Below, in pieces: positions 30,101-38,519 of a stretch of 60,000 nucleotides of DNA (position 1 is the first letter of the stretch; every line of letters begins with the position of its first letter). The stretch comes from Symbiodinium natans. Lineage: Eukaryota; Sar; Dinophyceae; Suessiales; Symbiodiniaceae. The notes under the pieces are model-generated. The model ran no database searches, was not told where the DNA came from, and saw nothing but the letters and a program-made list of their open reading frames with translations. The stretch covers positions 531,001 to 591,000 of the forward strand of contig CAJNDS010002823.1 in the NCBI GenBank assembly GCA_905221605.1, given 5' to 3'. The position numbers and the translations under genes are program-made.

Positions 30101-32512
30101 CACACTGTTCCCCTGGGACAAGTCAAGGAGAACATTGCGAAGTGGAGGGAGGCCATTGCAAAGGAGATTCAGGCACTGTTTGCATCGGGAACGCTTCGGG
30201 CAATACCAGACCATGAGGCAAGGTTGCTCGAAGAAAAGGGGCTACTGAAAACGGTGCCGGCGAAAGGAATCTTTACGCTAAAGCCTCCGTCCTCAAGCTC
30301 CGAAATGTGCAGGCGGAAATGCAGGATTGTGCTGTGTGGAAACCACGTGTCGGCGGATCAGACCACCATGGACGTCTATGCTGGGGGAACGTCGGCCGAG
30401 GCGGTGCGCATCGCTCTGTCGGTGGCGGGGTCACGAAAGTGGGCGGCTGCGATCAGCGACATCACATCAGCTTTCTTGTTGGCAGAGTGGCCAAAGGACC
30501 TCCCAAAGTACGGCATCAAGGCGCCAAAGGTGGTCCAGAATGCAGGGTTTCATGAAGAATGTGAAGGAAAAACGTGGATAGTGGATAGACCGCTATATGG
30601 ACTACGTGAAAGCCCAGCGCTATGGAGCGACTATCGCAACAAGAGGTTCAGAGCTGCTCGCATACGGTTCAAGGACCAGCACTTGAGGTTGGAGCAATTG
30701 GTTTCGGAGCCGGACGTTTGGCGAGTACTGGATGAACAAAACCGACTGGTTGGGTTGGCAGTCACGTATGTTGATGATTTCCTGTACCTGGGCGAGCCGG
30801 ATGTGATCAAGGCGGTGGACTCATGGGTGCGTGAAGAATGGCCCGCATCACCGCTGGAATGGGTCAATGGAGATGAGCCGAGTAGGTACCTTGGAATGGA
30901 GCTTTGGCTGCGTGACGGCAAGTACATGATTGGGCAAGGAGGGTACATTCGAGACCTACTACGAAGCCACGAAATGACAGATGCTCGAGCCATGTACACG
31001 CATGTTCCTCGTGAATGGCTAGACGGTGACTATGACATCCAGGAGGAGTACAGTGAGGAGGAGTTGCGATGTTCGCAACGCCAAGTCGGCGAATTGTTGT
31101 GGCTGACCAGTCGGTCACGACCAGACATCCAATATGTCGTTGGATGGATGTCCTCCTCTGTAACCCGTCGACCGCGGCGTGTTTCGCAGGTGGCTACAAG
31201 ACTTCTGGCTTACGTTGCTGGCACAGCAGAAATGAAGCTGGTGGTTGGGCAACCTCGAAGTGGGCAAACGCCTGTGTCGATTGGACATCTGGAGAGGTAC
31301 AGCATGCCAGGAGCCAAGAAGTTGGATGGGGAAGTTGAGGGAGCCCTTCGACTACAAGTCTTTTCGGATGCTAGCTTTGCTCCCCATGGAGAGCGAAGCT
31401 ATGGTGCCTCAGTGTTTACAGTGAACGACTGCGTGGTCACGTGGAAGGCAGGAAAGCAATCGTTTGCCACAGTGAGCGTGGCGGAAGCAGAGCTTTTTGC
31501 TGGCTCAGAGGCTGTGGTCTTGGCCGAAAGTGCTGGAAGCGTCATCGACGAGATCCTGGCTGTGGCAACCCAACGTCATCTACACGTTGACAACGCAGCA
31601 GCAGAAGGACTGCTGGGAGCTGGACCAGGAAGCTGGCGGACCCGCCATCTCAAGGTGAGATGTGCAGGAGTCAGAGACATGGTGGTGGCTGGAGCTTTAA
31701 CAGTTGGTCACACCCCTGGACATTCGCAGTTGGCAGACCTTGGGACAAAGGTACATGGACAAGACAGATTGCGACAGCTGCTCGTGCTGTGGAATTTCGT
31801 CGATATCCCAGAGTCTGGTGGCACAAGACAGAGGCAAGCATGCATGATGAAGTTGCTGTGCTTGTTGCTGGTGATCCAGATTGGGGAAACAACGGCCATG
31901 GAAGATGAGGGCGATGATGCGGTCGCCTACTATGGTTTGCAACCGGAGCTGACGTTTGTGGGTTTGCTTTTGGTGGTCGCTGCAGTGGCTGTTTGGGAAG
32001 GGCTGAAGTGGATTGCAGGCTTCGTGTTTGAAGACAGGCTGGAGCAAAGGCAGTCAAGACGTTTGCAGCGACTACAAGATCGGGCACGCAGGGCAGCAGA
32101 GCAAGCGGTCGAGGAGGGCCTGAGTGAAAGGTCCAACCAAGGCTACAAGCAACCTCCACCTGTGCCACGTCAACAACCGGAAGGTGCAAGGAGTCGGCGT
32201 TGGGAGGATCGAGGAGTGCAGACGGATCCTCTGGAGTCCGATTTCAGGGGGTTCGTCGGGCCTTTCTTCATGACACAGCACCGTGAAACGGTGCATACGC
32301 ATGAGTTCTGCGAGGGGCTAAGGAATCGCAGTCTGAACAGAGGTCTTTGCCGAGCACGGTACTGCAATTTCTGCATAACTGACAGGACGCTGTTCATGCA
32401 TGGGTCCCAGCACCCCGAATACCAACCGCCTCCTACGCCAAGTGCATCGTCTACAAGATCCACTCCGATTGAAGTTCAGGCGAGGCGACTGGGACTTTCG
32501 AGGAGTGGATGA
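24137..32512 (+). CDS. Gag-Pol polyprotein of Ty1/copia-type retrotransposon, with oxygenase-like domain
   Basis: 2,791 residues, about twice a usual copia polyprotein. Domain order: coiled coil about 236-288; gag core about 460-680; CCCH finger 715-734 (C-X8-C-X5-C-X3-H); CCHC knuckle 746-759; aspartic protease with DSGAS at 881-885; integrase zinc module H1286, H1291, C1298, C1301; integrase core D1325, D1476, E1512 (35 residues between the last two), with an acidic insertion about 1358-1425; 2OG-Fe(II)-oxygenase-like domain about 1695-1835 (H1757-x-D1759, H1817, R1826); coiled coil about 1880-1960; RT about 1985-2270 (D2108; YVDD at 2211-2214); RNase H about 2405-2540 (D2411, E2452, D2485, D2534 in ADLGTK); hydrophobic segments about 2570-2585 and 2605-2622; basic coiled coil; Cys/His cluster 2720-2759. 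By family knowledge, gag packages the RNA, protease cleaves the polyprotein, RT/RNase H copy it and integrase inserts it. I chose the start at 24137 because it has a good context and begins the open frame. Met17 (24185), just after the LTR, is the alternative. There is no frameshift or internal stop. Confidence 0.95.
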   Translation: MDMSVGASPAFDDHQVMGAQSGVPAQTSATFLDGENAGPAYGTMMNGTSAAMGADVATGIGARGACAVNENAITGLEATEGQRVMVQHGDVVAETGAMRNFGEMQQSQQVRQMEFSPPEELQRSPLGASPAMTAVRETVWLSRLGEFLHRRVSQASALMTPVMQATTQGQAVRPAPRTPPMPTTWANGHGNAGQSEQPLFGQDEVRMMEQWTDRAPLLHPRSSGYAGHSSSDSGSIPQELVQAEVQRQIQRALEARDVELQELKKENLRLQRAAEARALEDREVPQSSAVPQGNPVNQSGPSAVRVHETEPHRPEVPPSQLPEQQSRASGLLGALGFVPQSSTVPRGNPVNQSGPANMVSEAAMSGSSYLPGSRMPGTIPQGPSTAPRAEHRDAGSTGEGRAGQPTSSTVDPLSVLVQGMAQLQQAMALQLSPDKSKPEAVKPGVTGSELAKLPEMGETAALDVGDWLHALGGPMGDLSDTSSQWWQEVMATLERYYGGFLAASAVQKVSMKVLDYASADLLSARWTRLDKRACGMVLQAIPESVKKEVLANRLTTTLEVLARIVTLYRPGSATERQQILKALSEPGAATTPLEVVDSLRRWARWLKRSRDLGLQAPDASILLKGLDQAVKRVNESQPEVSFRLNLVRYTLDLDASPTLDAVEKYHSNLLGEYEQLAYRGRNKQPPVLKGISSEGSPKSGTDGGESPKKEGKIPCKFFSSEFGCKKGKACSFQHEFVDKKDRTSRCWTCGAKQHRGKDCPRQEGRAPAAKPKGQPTKPTEHNATSSTATPSMATLTTATAGVPSEPAASSTGKGGSDTPSVVLGEPVGPDGIKQLMEQAQAMLKEMRQLKMMVKPMSPPAFTVEGLRELSDGLPGRAGLLDSGASHPFRAATDEELSGAETVSVQLADGGMVTLKQARNGTLFPTKTTSTTMPSPIVPLGALVEVLGCRVSWTKKHGMVVTHPEWGPIKTSVVGSCPTVSEAQALTLIKQLEDKKLEDLKRRTSEGKKSLKGMENGNNFKKYLKDYVSQGQRTSLLAAINSDDSIYKGVPETIKSSLAEEINISDKAGWNYLAALPVNRKTRKRMMTARWVVRICNKGIKGTPVEYKLLEGPDVVVINLDSELSKSLNLKRVAGVYRALLWGAATNRIEGIIGGPSKWSNYRDELMLKQMMVWEVAKEAATRVYAPAPYFEARLSEGGEELLGTEGVWDDFAASNMMERIAGQIQGAATKGLTSLPLEEVCANDGDLVNAVLEWRKQPPTCRLRAMRGPRRFADMSDKQLEYWKEHVRSGHMRYDRRCQTCVMASATGRQHKRVETPSAYVISYDVIGPLKECGEDIDYNDYRYALVAAYTYPKDLVKLKEESSEEQKDDELFPPEIEEEEEEPEGGLRGLFEEDLEQEPDLEGEDEDEARRSANTVSDEEYAKLFVEVGHGLEYETRYYVRPMRTRMAREVHPLVKEIYLEVRAEGFPVARAHADRARELRHQELKQWFADRDVLMSFTEGQAPQANGRAEAAVKKLKGWAQRLLYSAKLPASCWYLAMNYSAWVHRLRLDGREHEALPFGAEVMVKKKRYTKEPWRFDPKWGPGVYVGPATDVHGGSLVRFAGGYFVVSTHLREGLLQPEEFVDKAVFEVENPAPERRVKGKTKQTEMQEDDDEPVHEAEVYANRVLTAGRHIMPEDIEMLMEMLPTMTQPRETDVEGKTWSTGAFVHGGVAGLRVPTRKFPETTRLLAQYVRQTLPDHKFSSVCLSLNNKVNYHRDVNNSGLTAVMPISEFEGGEVWIEEEGGDDIEHYKDKERRGRLHRVEDGPVIFDPKKNHLVKNWTGERLVLIAYGIREPWRLVPRDREQLDALDFNLDEEACEGPALRAIGKDGHSQVPGEGTFIRQLQETVVELNMVIEDMQHRERALKLLLEEEEALGEQLKRARGVVQDDLQGLQGQITGFLTTVGTHLEEARTARDVHLMAIALEPESEVNYEEMIANLKVPLEVVHTVPLGQVKENIAKWREAIAKEIQALFASGTLRAIPDHEARLLEEKGLLKTVPAKGIFTLKPPSSSSEMCRRKCRIVLCGNHVSADQTTMDVYAGGTSAEAVRIALSVAGSRKWAAAISDITSAFLLAEWPKDLPKYGIKAPKVVQNAGFHEECEGKTWIVDRPLYGLRESPALWSDYRNKRFRAARIRFKDQHLRLEQLVSEPDVWRVLDEQNRLVGLAVTYVDDFLYLGEPDVIKAVDSWVREEWPASPLEWVNGDEPSRYLGMELWLRDGKYMIGQGGYIRDLLRSHEMTDARAMYTHVPREWLDGDYDIQEEYSEEELRCSQRQVGELLWLTSRSRPDIQYVVGWMSSSVTRRPRRVSQVATRLLAYVAGTAEMKLVVGQPRSGQTPVSIGHLERYSMPGAKKLDGEVEGALRLQVFSDASFAPHGERSYGASVFTVNDCVVTWKAGKQSFATVSVAEAELFAGSEAVVLAESAGSVIDEILAVATQRHLHVDNAAAEGLLGAGPGSWRTRHLKVRCAGVRDMVVAGALTVGHTPGHSQLADLGTKVHGQDRLRQLLVLWNFVDIPESGGTRQRQACMMKLLCLLLVIQIGETTAMEDEGDDAVAYYGLQPELTFVGLLLVVAAVAVWEGLKWIAGFVFEDRLEQRQSRRLQRLQDRARRAAEQAVEEGLSERSNQGYKQPPPVPRQQPEGARSRRWEDRGVQTDPLESDFRGFVGPFFMTQHRETVHTHEFCEGLRNRSLNRGLCRARYCNFCITDRTLFMHGSQHPEYQPPPTPSASSTRSTPIEVQARRLGLSRSG
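24181..24190 (+). promoter_or_regulatory. Putative primer-binding site (half tRNA-iMet type)
   Basis: GGTTATGGGC follows the LTR immediately. Its reverse complement, GCCCATAACC, matches the anticodon-loop region (CAU anticodon) of eukaryotic initiator tRNA. Drosophila copia uses an internal fragment of tRNA-iMet as primer at this position. Unusually, the site lies inside the gag-pol reading frame. Confidence 0.65.
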
Positions 32513-32627
32513 AGCCAAGCCAATGTTGCATGGTATACCAGTTTCTGGGCGTGGTGGAGCCACGAGCTGGATGTGAGCCTGGATGAATTCACTATCGACA
32601 CTGGGTTTTTTGGCCGGTGTATGAAAG

Positions 32628-32653
32628 CGATTGAACCCCGAAGGGGTTAATCG
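32628..32653 (+). other. Hairpin before the polypurine tract
   Basis: CGATTGAACCCC and GGGGTTAATCG pair into a stem of 11 base pairs with one bulged base and a GAA loop, ending where the polypurine tract starts. It could be a signal in genomic RNA. The role is unknown. Confidence 0.6.
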
Positions 32654-32661
32654 AGGAGGAG
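32653..32661 (+). promoter_or_regulatory. Polypurine tract
   Basis: GAGGAGGAG lies immediately upstream of the 3' LTR, the expected place and composition for plus-strand priming. Confidence 0.8.
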
Positions 32662-32939
32662 TGCAAGCGGCCAAGGTGCATATCCTGATCCTCAGCGGAT
32701 GTATGGCCCAAGCGGAGCTTGGGGTGTGGTCTTGGGGCCACGTACAGGGCTTGAAAGCCATGAAGGCCATGAAGGCTATGAAGGCGATAAAGGCCATGAA
32801 GGCCATGAAGGCGACGAAAGCCATGTAAAGTACTTACAGCATGAAGCTCAGGTTTTTGGCCGAAAAAGAATCCTCAATTCGAAGCCTTTGCTGCCATGGA
32901 CATGTCTGTCGGGGCCTCGCCGGCCTTTGATGATCATCA
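32662..32939 (+). repeat. 3' LTR (278 bp)
   Basis: No difference from the 5' LTR was found on reading. Followed by the right target duplication AGGGT (32940-32944). Confidence 0.95.
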
Positions 32940-32956
32940 AGGGTTTAGGGTTTAGG
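32940..32956 (+). repeat. Telomeric units right of the retrotransposon, with target duplication
   Basis: AGGGT at 32940-32944 is the right target-site copy. It continues as TTTAGGGG in register with the array at 23849-23902. Confidence 0.9.
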
Positions 32957-33377
32957 GGTAAGTCGGGCTAAGGAGGGGCAACTGTATCTATAAACCTATT
33001 GAAAGTTCATGCCACTTTTCTGTGAGAAATTTCCGTGCTGCTCCTTGAAAAGTACATATTTAACCTTCATGTGACGGGGACAACTATCCATGAAATGTCC
33101 CATACCTTAAGCCCTGGTGTTTACTCGAAACCCTCTACCTCGAGCCCCAAACCGCCCCAAACCCTCTGCCCAAACCACAAAAACCTCAATCTTACTTCCC
33201 CCCCCCCCCCCCCAAAGCATCCTCAACCCTAAACCCTAAACGCCAAAACCCTCAACCCAAAACACCCTACACCCTAAACCCCCAAAGTGTCCCGCCCCCA
33301 AATAAAATAAACCCTCAGCTAAGGAGCCTAAACCCTAAAACCTAAAACCAAACCACTAAACTTTAAACCCCTGCTCT

Positions 33378-33433
33378 AGTACCCCCTACTATAATCCTAC
33401 TGAGGACTGTTCGTATAAAGGGGAACATCCCAA
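33378..33433. mobile_element. Half copy of family E
   Basis: CTACTATAATCCTACTGAGG is followed by ACTGTTCGTATAAAGGGG and AACATCCCAA, matching the right half of 17858-17969. Confidence 0.5.
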
Positions 33434-33669
33434 CCCTAAACCCTAAACCTTGAACCCCGAACCCTAAACCCTAAACCCCAAGCCCCAAACCCCAAACCCT
33501 AAACCCTAAACCCCAAACCCTCAAACCGGCAGCCTTGCCAGTCTGCAGCTCTCGCAGTCGCAGGGCCAACTGAAGCCCAGGGCCGGACAGCCTTCCAAAA
33601 CACCATAAGAAGGGTTTAGGGTTTAGGGTTTAGGGTTTAGGATTGAGGGCTTAGGGTGTTATCTTCCCC

Positions 33670-33774
33670 CTGGTTCTTAGTAGGGAATGAGGGAATGAGG
33701 GAATGAGGGCCCTATATATACCCTGTAAAGGATTTTTTAGGGCCCTCATTCCCTCATTCCCTACTCAGAACCAG
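33670..33774. mobile_element. Palindrome, family C (105 bp)
   Basis: Same sequence type as 14555-14649. The left arm has one extra GGAATGAG unit and the right arm one mismatch (CTCAGAACC for CTAAGAACC). Confidence 0.85.
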
Positions 33775-34500
33775 CCCAAAAAACCCTTCCGGGATACCGG
33801 TTGAGGGTTTAGTGGTCTAGGGTTTAGGGTTGAGGGTTGCGGGTTAGGGTAGAGGCCGGTACAGGGCCTAGTGGCCTGAAACCTCCCAGGACATTCAGGG
33901 TTTCGGGTTTAGGGTTTAGGGTCTAGGCGGTGGAGGATTTAGGTTTAGGGCCTAGGCCTTTTTAAAGGTTTTGGGGGGGTTTTGGGGCATGCCCCCCCCC
34001 CCCCCCCCCCGCCCCGGCACTTATGGCTTGAGGCTCGTAGGTTTTCGGATTCAGGGCTGGGAATAGCACGGTCCAGGGCGTCAGATCCAGGGGCCCCGGA
34101 TTCAGTATATAGCCACCAGCGTTTAAGGTTTAGGCTTCAGAGCCAAAGTGTGAAACCGTGTCTTGAGAAGCAACGAAGGTGTTAGCGAGTCGGGGTTTCA
34201 GAGGCCCTGACTGAACTTAACCCTGAACTCTCTCGGAAAACACAAAGCCAGGTTTAAGGGCTAGGGCTGCCAGGCTTCCTGATCTGGGGGGGGGCTTCCG
34301 TGGGGCTTAAACCCTAAACCCTAAACAATGAACCCTAAACCCTAAACCCTAAACCCTAAGCCTAAAACCCTAAACCCTAAACCCTAGCGTGCTTCTTCGT
34401 TCAGGTGCGGTGTGTTCATTCAGGGTTTCGGCTGACAGGCTGGACAAGAGAAGAGAGGGTGCACCAGCATTCCACCCAATGGTTCTTCCTCAGCGCTAAG

Positions 34501-34634
34501 CTACTATTTCCTTAAGAACCCCCCCCCCCCCCCCCAAACAAAAATATTGTCCCTTATAACGGCAAAATTAGGGATTCCTGTTGTTTTTGTGTTGTTTTTG
34601 GTTGAGGGGGGGGGGGTGCTTAAGCAAATAGTAG
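34501..34634. mobile_element. Palindromic element, family B (134 bp)
   Basis: Left CTACTATTTCCTTAAGAACC, right GCTTAAGCAAATAGTAG, with internal C-run and G-run as complementary parts of the arms. Confidence 0.75.
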
Positions 34635-35190
34635 TAAACGCCCTTCGAACCGACAACTCTGCAAGGTTAGGGTTGAGGGCACATCCATCTCAGAGTAGGG
34701 GTTTAGGGTTTAGGGTTTAGGGTTTGGGGTTTAGGGTTTAGGGTTTAGGGTTTAGGGTTTAGGGTTTTACCGAGGAGTCTACACTCTGACTTACGGCCCA
34801 GGGTCCACACCGGCAATTAGGAATGTCTCGAGGAAACAACTTCCATAAAGAGGGAAATGGCCTAAACCCTAAACCGTTAGCCTTACGCCCTAAACCCTGA
34901 ACCTTTAACACCCTCAGTCCCTTGTACGAGGAAAAGGCCTAAACCCCAAACCCTAAACCTTTTCCCTTACACACTAAATAAGCCCTGACCTTCAAAACCC
35001 TCAGTCCCTTGAAAGAGCTGAAACAACCCGGATCAGCGTGTGCCTGCCAGTAGACTGCCGGTCCTGCTGCGACCGGCTCCAGAATGTCAGGGCTCAGGGC
35101 TTGGGGTTTAGGGTTTAGGGTTTAGGGTTTAGGGTTTGGGGTTCAGGGTTTAGGGCGCAGTCGGACTAGCAAGAGATCCCCATCCCTTTG

Positions 35191-35316
35191 GCTTACGAAG
35201 GCTCCTGGCCATTTATAAGCAGGGTTAGACCCTAAATATATATATATATATATATATATATAGCCAGTTATATCTTCAGTTAGCCTCCACTTATGACTAC
35301 CATGAACCTCCAAGCA
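35191..35316. mobile_element. Family A element with a (TA)n core
   Basis: Left GCTTACGAAGGCTCCTGGCC, right CATGAACCTCCAAGC. TA dinucleotides occupy 35234-35262. Confidence 0.5.
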
Positions 35317-35626
35317 CCGTTCTAAGTTCTAAGGGAACCTAGACTTGTGAGCTCCGCCAATGGAGTCAGGGGGGGGGGGGGGGGCAAAACTTCAGGGAAC
35401 AGTCCTTAGTAGGGATAATAACAGGGGTACTACAGTATGAGGGGGCACATCGCAAGGTTCTCTTTTTGGTACGTACAGCTGTACGGAATATGGCAGCAGA
35501 ACTTGAAACAAAGGCCCCACGAGGAACCCTCATCGGGAACGTTGCTGGGGAGTGTGCCTTGTGCTTGGGATCACGTGAGGCATGATCAGACCCCGCGTGC
35601 TGCACAAGGGCTGCAAACAACAAACC

Positions 35627-35789
35627 TAAAACCCTAAACCCTAAACCCTAAACCCTAAACCCTAAACCCTAAACCCTATAAACCCTAAACCCTAAACCCT
35701 AAACCCTAAACCCTAAACCCTAAACCCTAAACCCCAACCCTAAACCCTACTAAACCCTAAACACCTAACCCCTAACCCCTAAACCCTAC
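35627..35789 (-). repeat. Interstitial telomeric array (CCCTAAA)n
   Basis: About twenty-two units with a few short variants (CCCTATAAA, CACCTAACCCCTAA near the right end). One of the longest arrays here. Confidence 0.97.
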
Positions 35790-37846
35790 GCAGGGGCTCG
35801 TGGCTTAAAAGCTGGGCGCCGAAAGTCCTCCATGGACATGCGGAAGCTGAAGTACTGCCTCGGCTTCGTGCGCTTAAGCTAAAGCTTGGGGAGGCCCCCC
35901 TGGTTGATGTACTAGGGTATAGGGTTCAGGGTTAAGGGTTTAGGGTACTGGACATTTGAAAACCAAGCTAAGGAGCTGAGGAAAGGCACCTAAACCCAAC
36001 CATGAACTAAGGCGCATCTATTTCGTGAGAGTCCTTGGTGTGACACATCCGGGTCTGCAGCTAAGGCATGAATCCTTGCGTTCAAGGCGTAGTCTGGATG
36101 ATCAACACCACATCATACTCCAAAGTCAGAGGAATGTCGATCGATTACCCTTGTCGCATGCTAAGCCCTGAGCTGCCTTGTGGGCCGCACTTGTAAAGGA
36201 AAGTGGACACTTGGCAATTTTCAGTCGTGACGTGATTGGGCATAGTGACAGACAGGTGATGGGTCTGAGCGATAAATGCCAAACCCTTTGCAGACTATAT
36301 AGTGCAGTTCCACATCTGCATGCTTGGCACAGGCATGCGAGGGCTCAACGCGTCATGTAAGATAGAGGGAACGAATCTGGTTTAAGATCATGGGGCTTTT
36401 GGTTTCTGGGTTGGGTTCAGCTTCATCACGCTTCCCACGCTTTTTGGGAGAAGGGAGCTTTGCAATCCAGGCTCTCCGCTCGATATCCTCTAACTCAAGG
36501 TTTAGGGTTTAGGGTTTAGGCTTTGGGGTTTGGCGCCCATCCAAGTGCCGACTGGCGTCTGACCATGCTTGCCCCGCACGCGGCGCAGCACGTCCTCTCA
36601 CAATGTGGCTTCAGGGCTTAGGATTTTGGGTTTTTAGTTGCATCCCTAAATCCGAAACCCTAAACATGCCCTGAACCCTCAACCCCAAAGCATAAACCCT
36701 AAACACCTAAAACGACCATGGTTACTGCGAGGCCTACATCCCCGAGCATCCCAAAGGCTTCGCAGGCACACAAGCACGGGAACCTCAAAAAAAGGAGATA
36801 ACATGATTTACCATGTGGTAACTCGAAATTAGGTTTTAGGGTTTAGGGTTTGGGGAGCTACTCTGATCAGGCGGCCCCTAATATTTAGGGTACACATGAA
36901 GGGTCCACAAATTTGAAAAAGTCATCATGCGCTTCTGCCATGCTCTTGGGCTGCCTTTTGCGGGCCCCGTGTGATTTAGGGCCTCAGCATTTAGGGATTC
37001 GATGTTCTCCTGAACCCTCAAATAAGACGGCACAGCGAAGACTAACAAACCAAACCGCGAAACTCTGAGCCAAACCCTCAGGGGAGGGTTTATGGTTTAG
37101 GCCTTCGGGCATTAGAATGGTCATTTTGGGGCAGCCTACTTGATAAACATTGAGAGGAATATCAGGCGATGATAGTGGCAATGCTTTCGGCTTCCGTATG
37201 CAAAGCCTAAGCCCGCAAACCCTAAGCCCCCAACCCCTCAACAATCAACAAAACCCTAAACCCTAAACCCCAGACCCTAAACCCTAAACCCCAAACCCTA
37301 TACCCTAAACCCCAAACCCTAAAACCTAAACCCTAAACCCTAAACCCCAAACCCCAAACCCTAAACCCCAAACCCTATACCCTAAACCCGAAGCCTAGCC
37401 TGCACAGACAACCTCAGCTCGGCCAAGGGCGCCTTGCAACAAGGAGTGCGGTTTTGGGGTTTAGGGTTTAAAGGGTTAAGGGTCAAGGTTTAAGGGTTAA
37501 GGGTTTAAGGTTTAGGGTTTAAAAGGGTTTAAAGGGTTTAGGGCTTCAAAGGGTTTAGGGTTGAGGGTTTAGGGGGCTAGGCTTAGGGTGTCGGGTCTGT
37601 GCTTCAGGGACCGCAACAAATAGGGTTTTCGAGGGGCATGTTTGGTGCTACTTGGGTTCTTCGAGACTCTCTCAGGACTGATTACCCACAACCCAAAGCC
37701 AAAAGCAGTGCCAACTGAAAGCCTGCAACTCGGTCCCCTAAACCCAGAGGAGATCCTGCTCTAAACCCTAGAAACCCGAAACTCGTTTCGACCCCAAACC
37801 CCGCAGCCTAGGGCCCAAACCCTGAACCCAAAACCCTAAACCCTAA

Positions 37847-37953
37847 ACCCTCAACCCAAAAAAACAGCCCTAAACCCTAAACCCTAAACCCTAAACCCTA
37901 AACCCTAAACCCTAAACCCTAAACCCTAAACCCTAAACCCTAAACCCTAAACC
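37847..37953 (-). repeat. Interstitial telomeric array (CCCTAAA)n
   Basis: About fourteen units, perfect from 37869. Confidence 0.97.
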
Positions 37954-38071
37954 CTGCGCCTCGAGTCGGTCCCCAGCAGCCAGCAGTCGGAAGACGCAGG
38001 CCTCGCCTGGGCTTCTGCGCAAGTAGCTACACGGCGTCCCTGGGAAAAGGGCCCAGGAAACCTTTGGCTTG

Positions 38072-38192
38072 TGGGTGTAGGTTTAGGGTTTAGGGTTTAG
38101 GGTTTAGGGTTTAGGGTTTAGGGTTTAGGGTTTAGGGTTTAGGGTTTAGGGTTTAGGGTTTAGGGTTTAGGGTTTAGGGTTTAGGGTTTAGG
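38072..38192 (+). repeat. Interstitial telomeric array (TTTAGGG)n
   Basis: Sixteen to seventeen perfect units, inverted relative to 37847-37953 and enclosing a unique island of about 120 bp. Confidence 0.97.
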
Positions 38193-38399
38193 GGTATTCC
38201 TGCTTCAGTTCAAGGGGGCCCCCAGAGTTAAGACAGGCTCAGCTCGGGACTTGACTGCACGAGGAATTCTACATCTATTTTCGGGCTTCCTTTACGGCAG
38301 TTGGCACTTTGGAGGTTCATGGGAGCATATTCCCTAATTTAGGGTTCAGGGTTTGGGGTTTAGGGTTTAGGGTTTAGGGTTACGGTTTAGGGTTTAGGG

Positions 38400-38519
38400 C
38401 TACTCGGAGGTTCATGGGTAGTTGTAAGTGGGGTTATCCGTACGGTACCTATCATCATAACTGGTTACAACCTGATGTATACCCATAACCCTGCTTACAT
38501 GAACCTTCTTCTCAAGTAG
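38400..38519. mobile_element. Palindromic element, family A (120 bp)
   Basis: Left CTACTCGGAGGTTCATGGGT, right ACATGAACCTTCTTCTCAAG then TAG. It follows TTTAGGG units directly. Confidence 0.7.

Larger units (their letters stand above)
32513..32661 (+). other. 3' untranslated region of the retrotransposon
   Basis: 149 bases between the TGA stop and the 3' LTR, with a hairpin and the polypurine tract at its end. No further ORF is supported. Confidence 0.8.
23903..32939 (+). mobile_element. Complete Ty1/copia-type LTR retrotransposon (9,037 bp)
   Basis: LTRs of 278 bp at both ends start TGCAAGCGG and end GATGATCATCA (TG...CA). They look identical over their whole length, and the element is flanked by a 5-bp direct repeat AGGGT (23898-23902 and 32940-32944). 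A putative primer-binding site directly follows the 5' LTR and a polypurine tract precedes the 3' LTR. One uninterrupted 2,791-codon gag-pol fills almost all the interior. The gene order (integrase before RT) is that of Ty1/copia (Pseudoviridae). Identical LTRs and an intact ORF indicate a recent insertion, possibly still active. The target was a TTTAGGG array: the two flanks join in correct heptamer register once one AGGGT copy is removed. Confidence 0.97.

Noticed and set aside
31841-32512. Envelope gene at the end of the retrotransposon
   Set aside because: The segment is in frame with pol, lacks a separate start, signal-peptide-plus-ectodomain layout or cysteine-rich ectodomain; it is better described as a C-terminal extension.
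33513-33600. Another LRR-like island (GLQLALRLRELQTGKAAGL on the minus strand)
   Set aside because: An equally plausible frame exists on the plus strand and the repeat pattern is incomplete; left out of the feature list.
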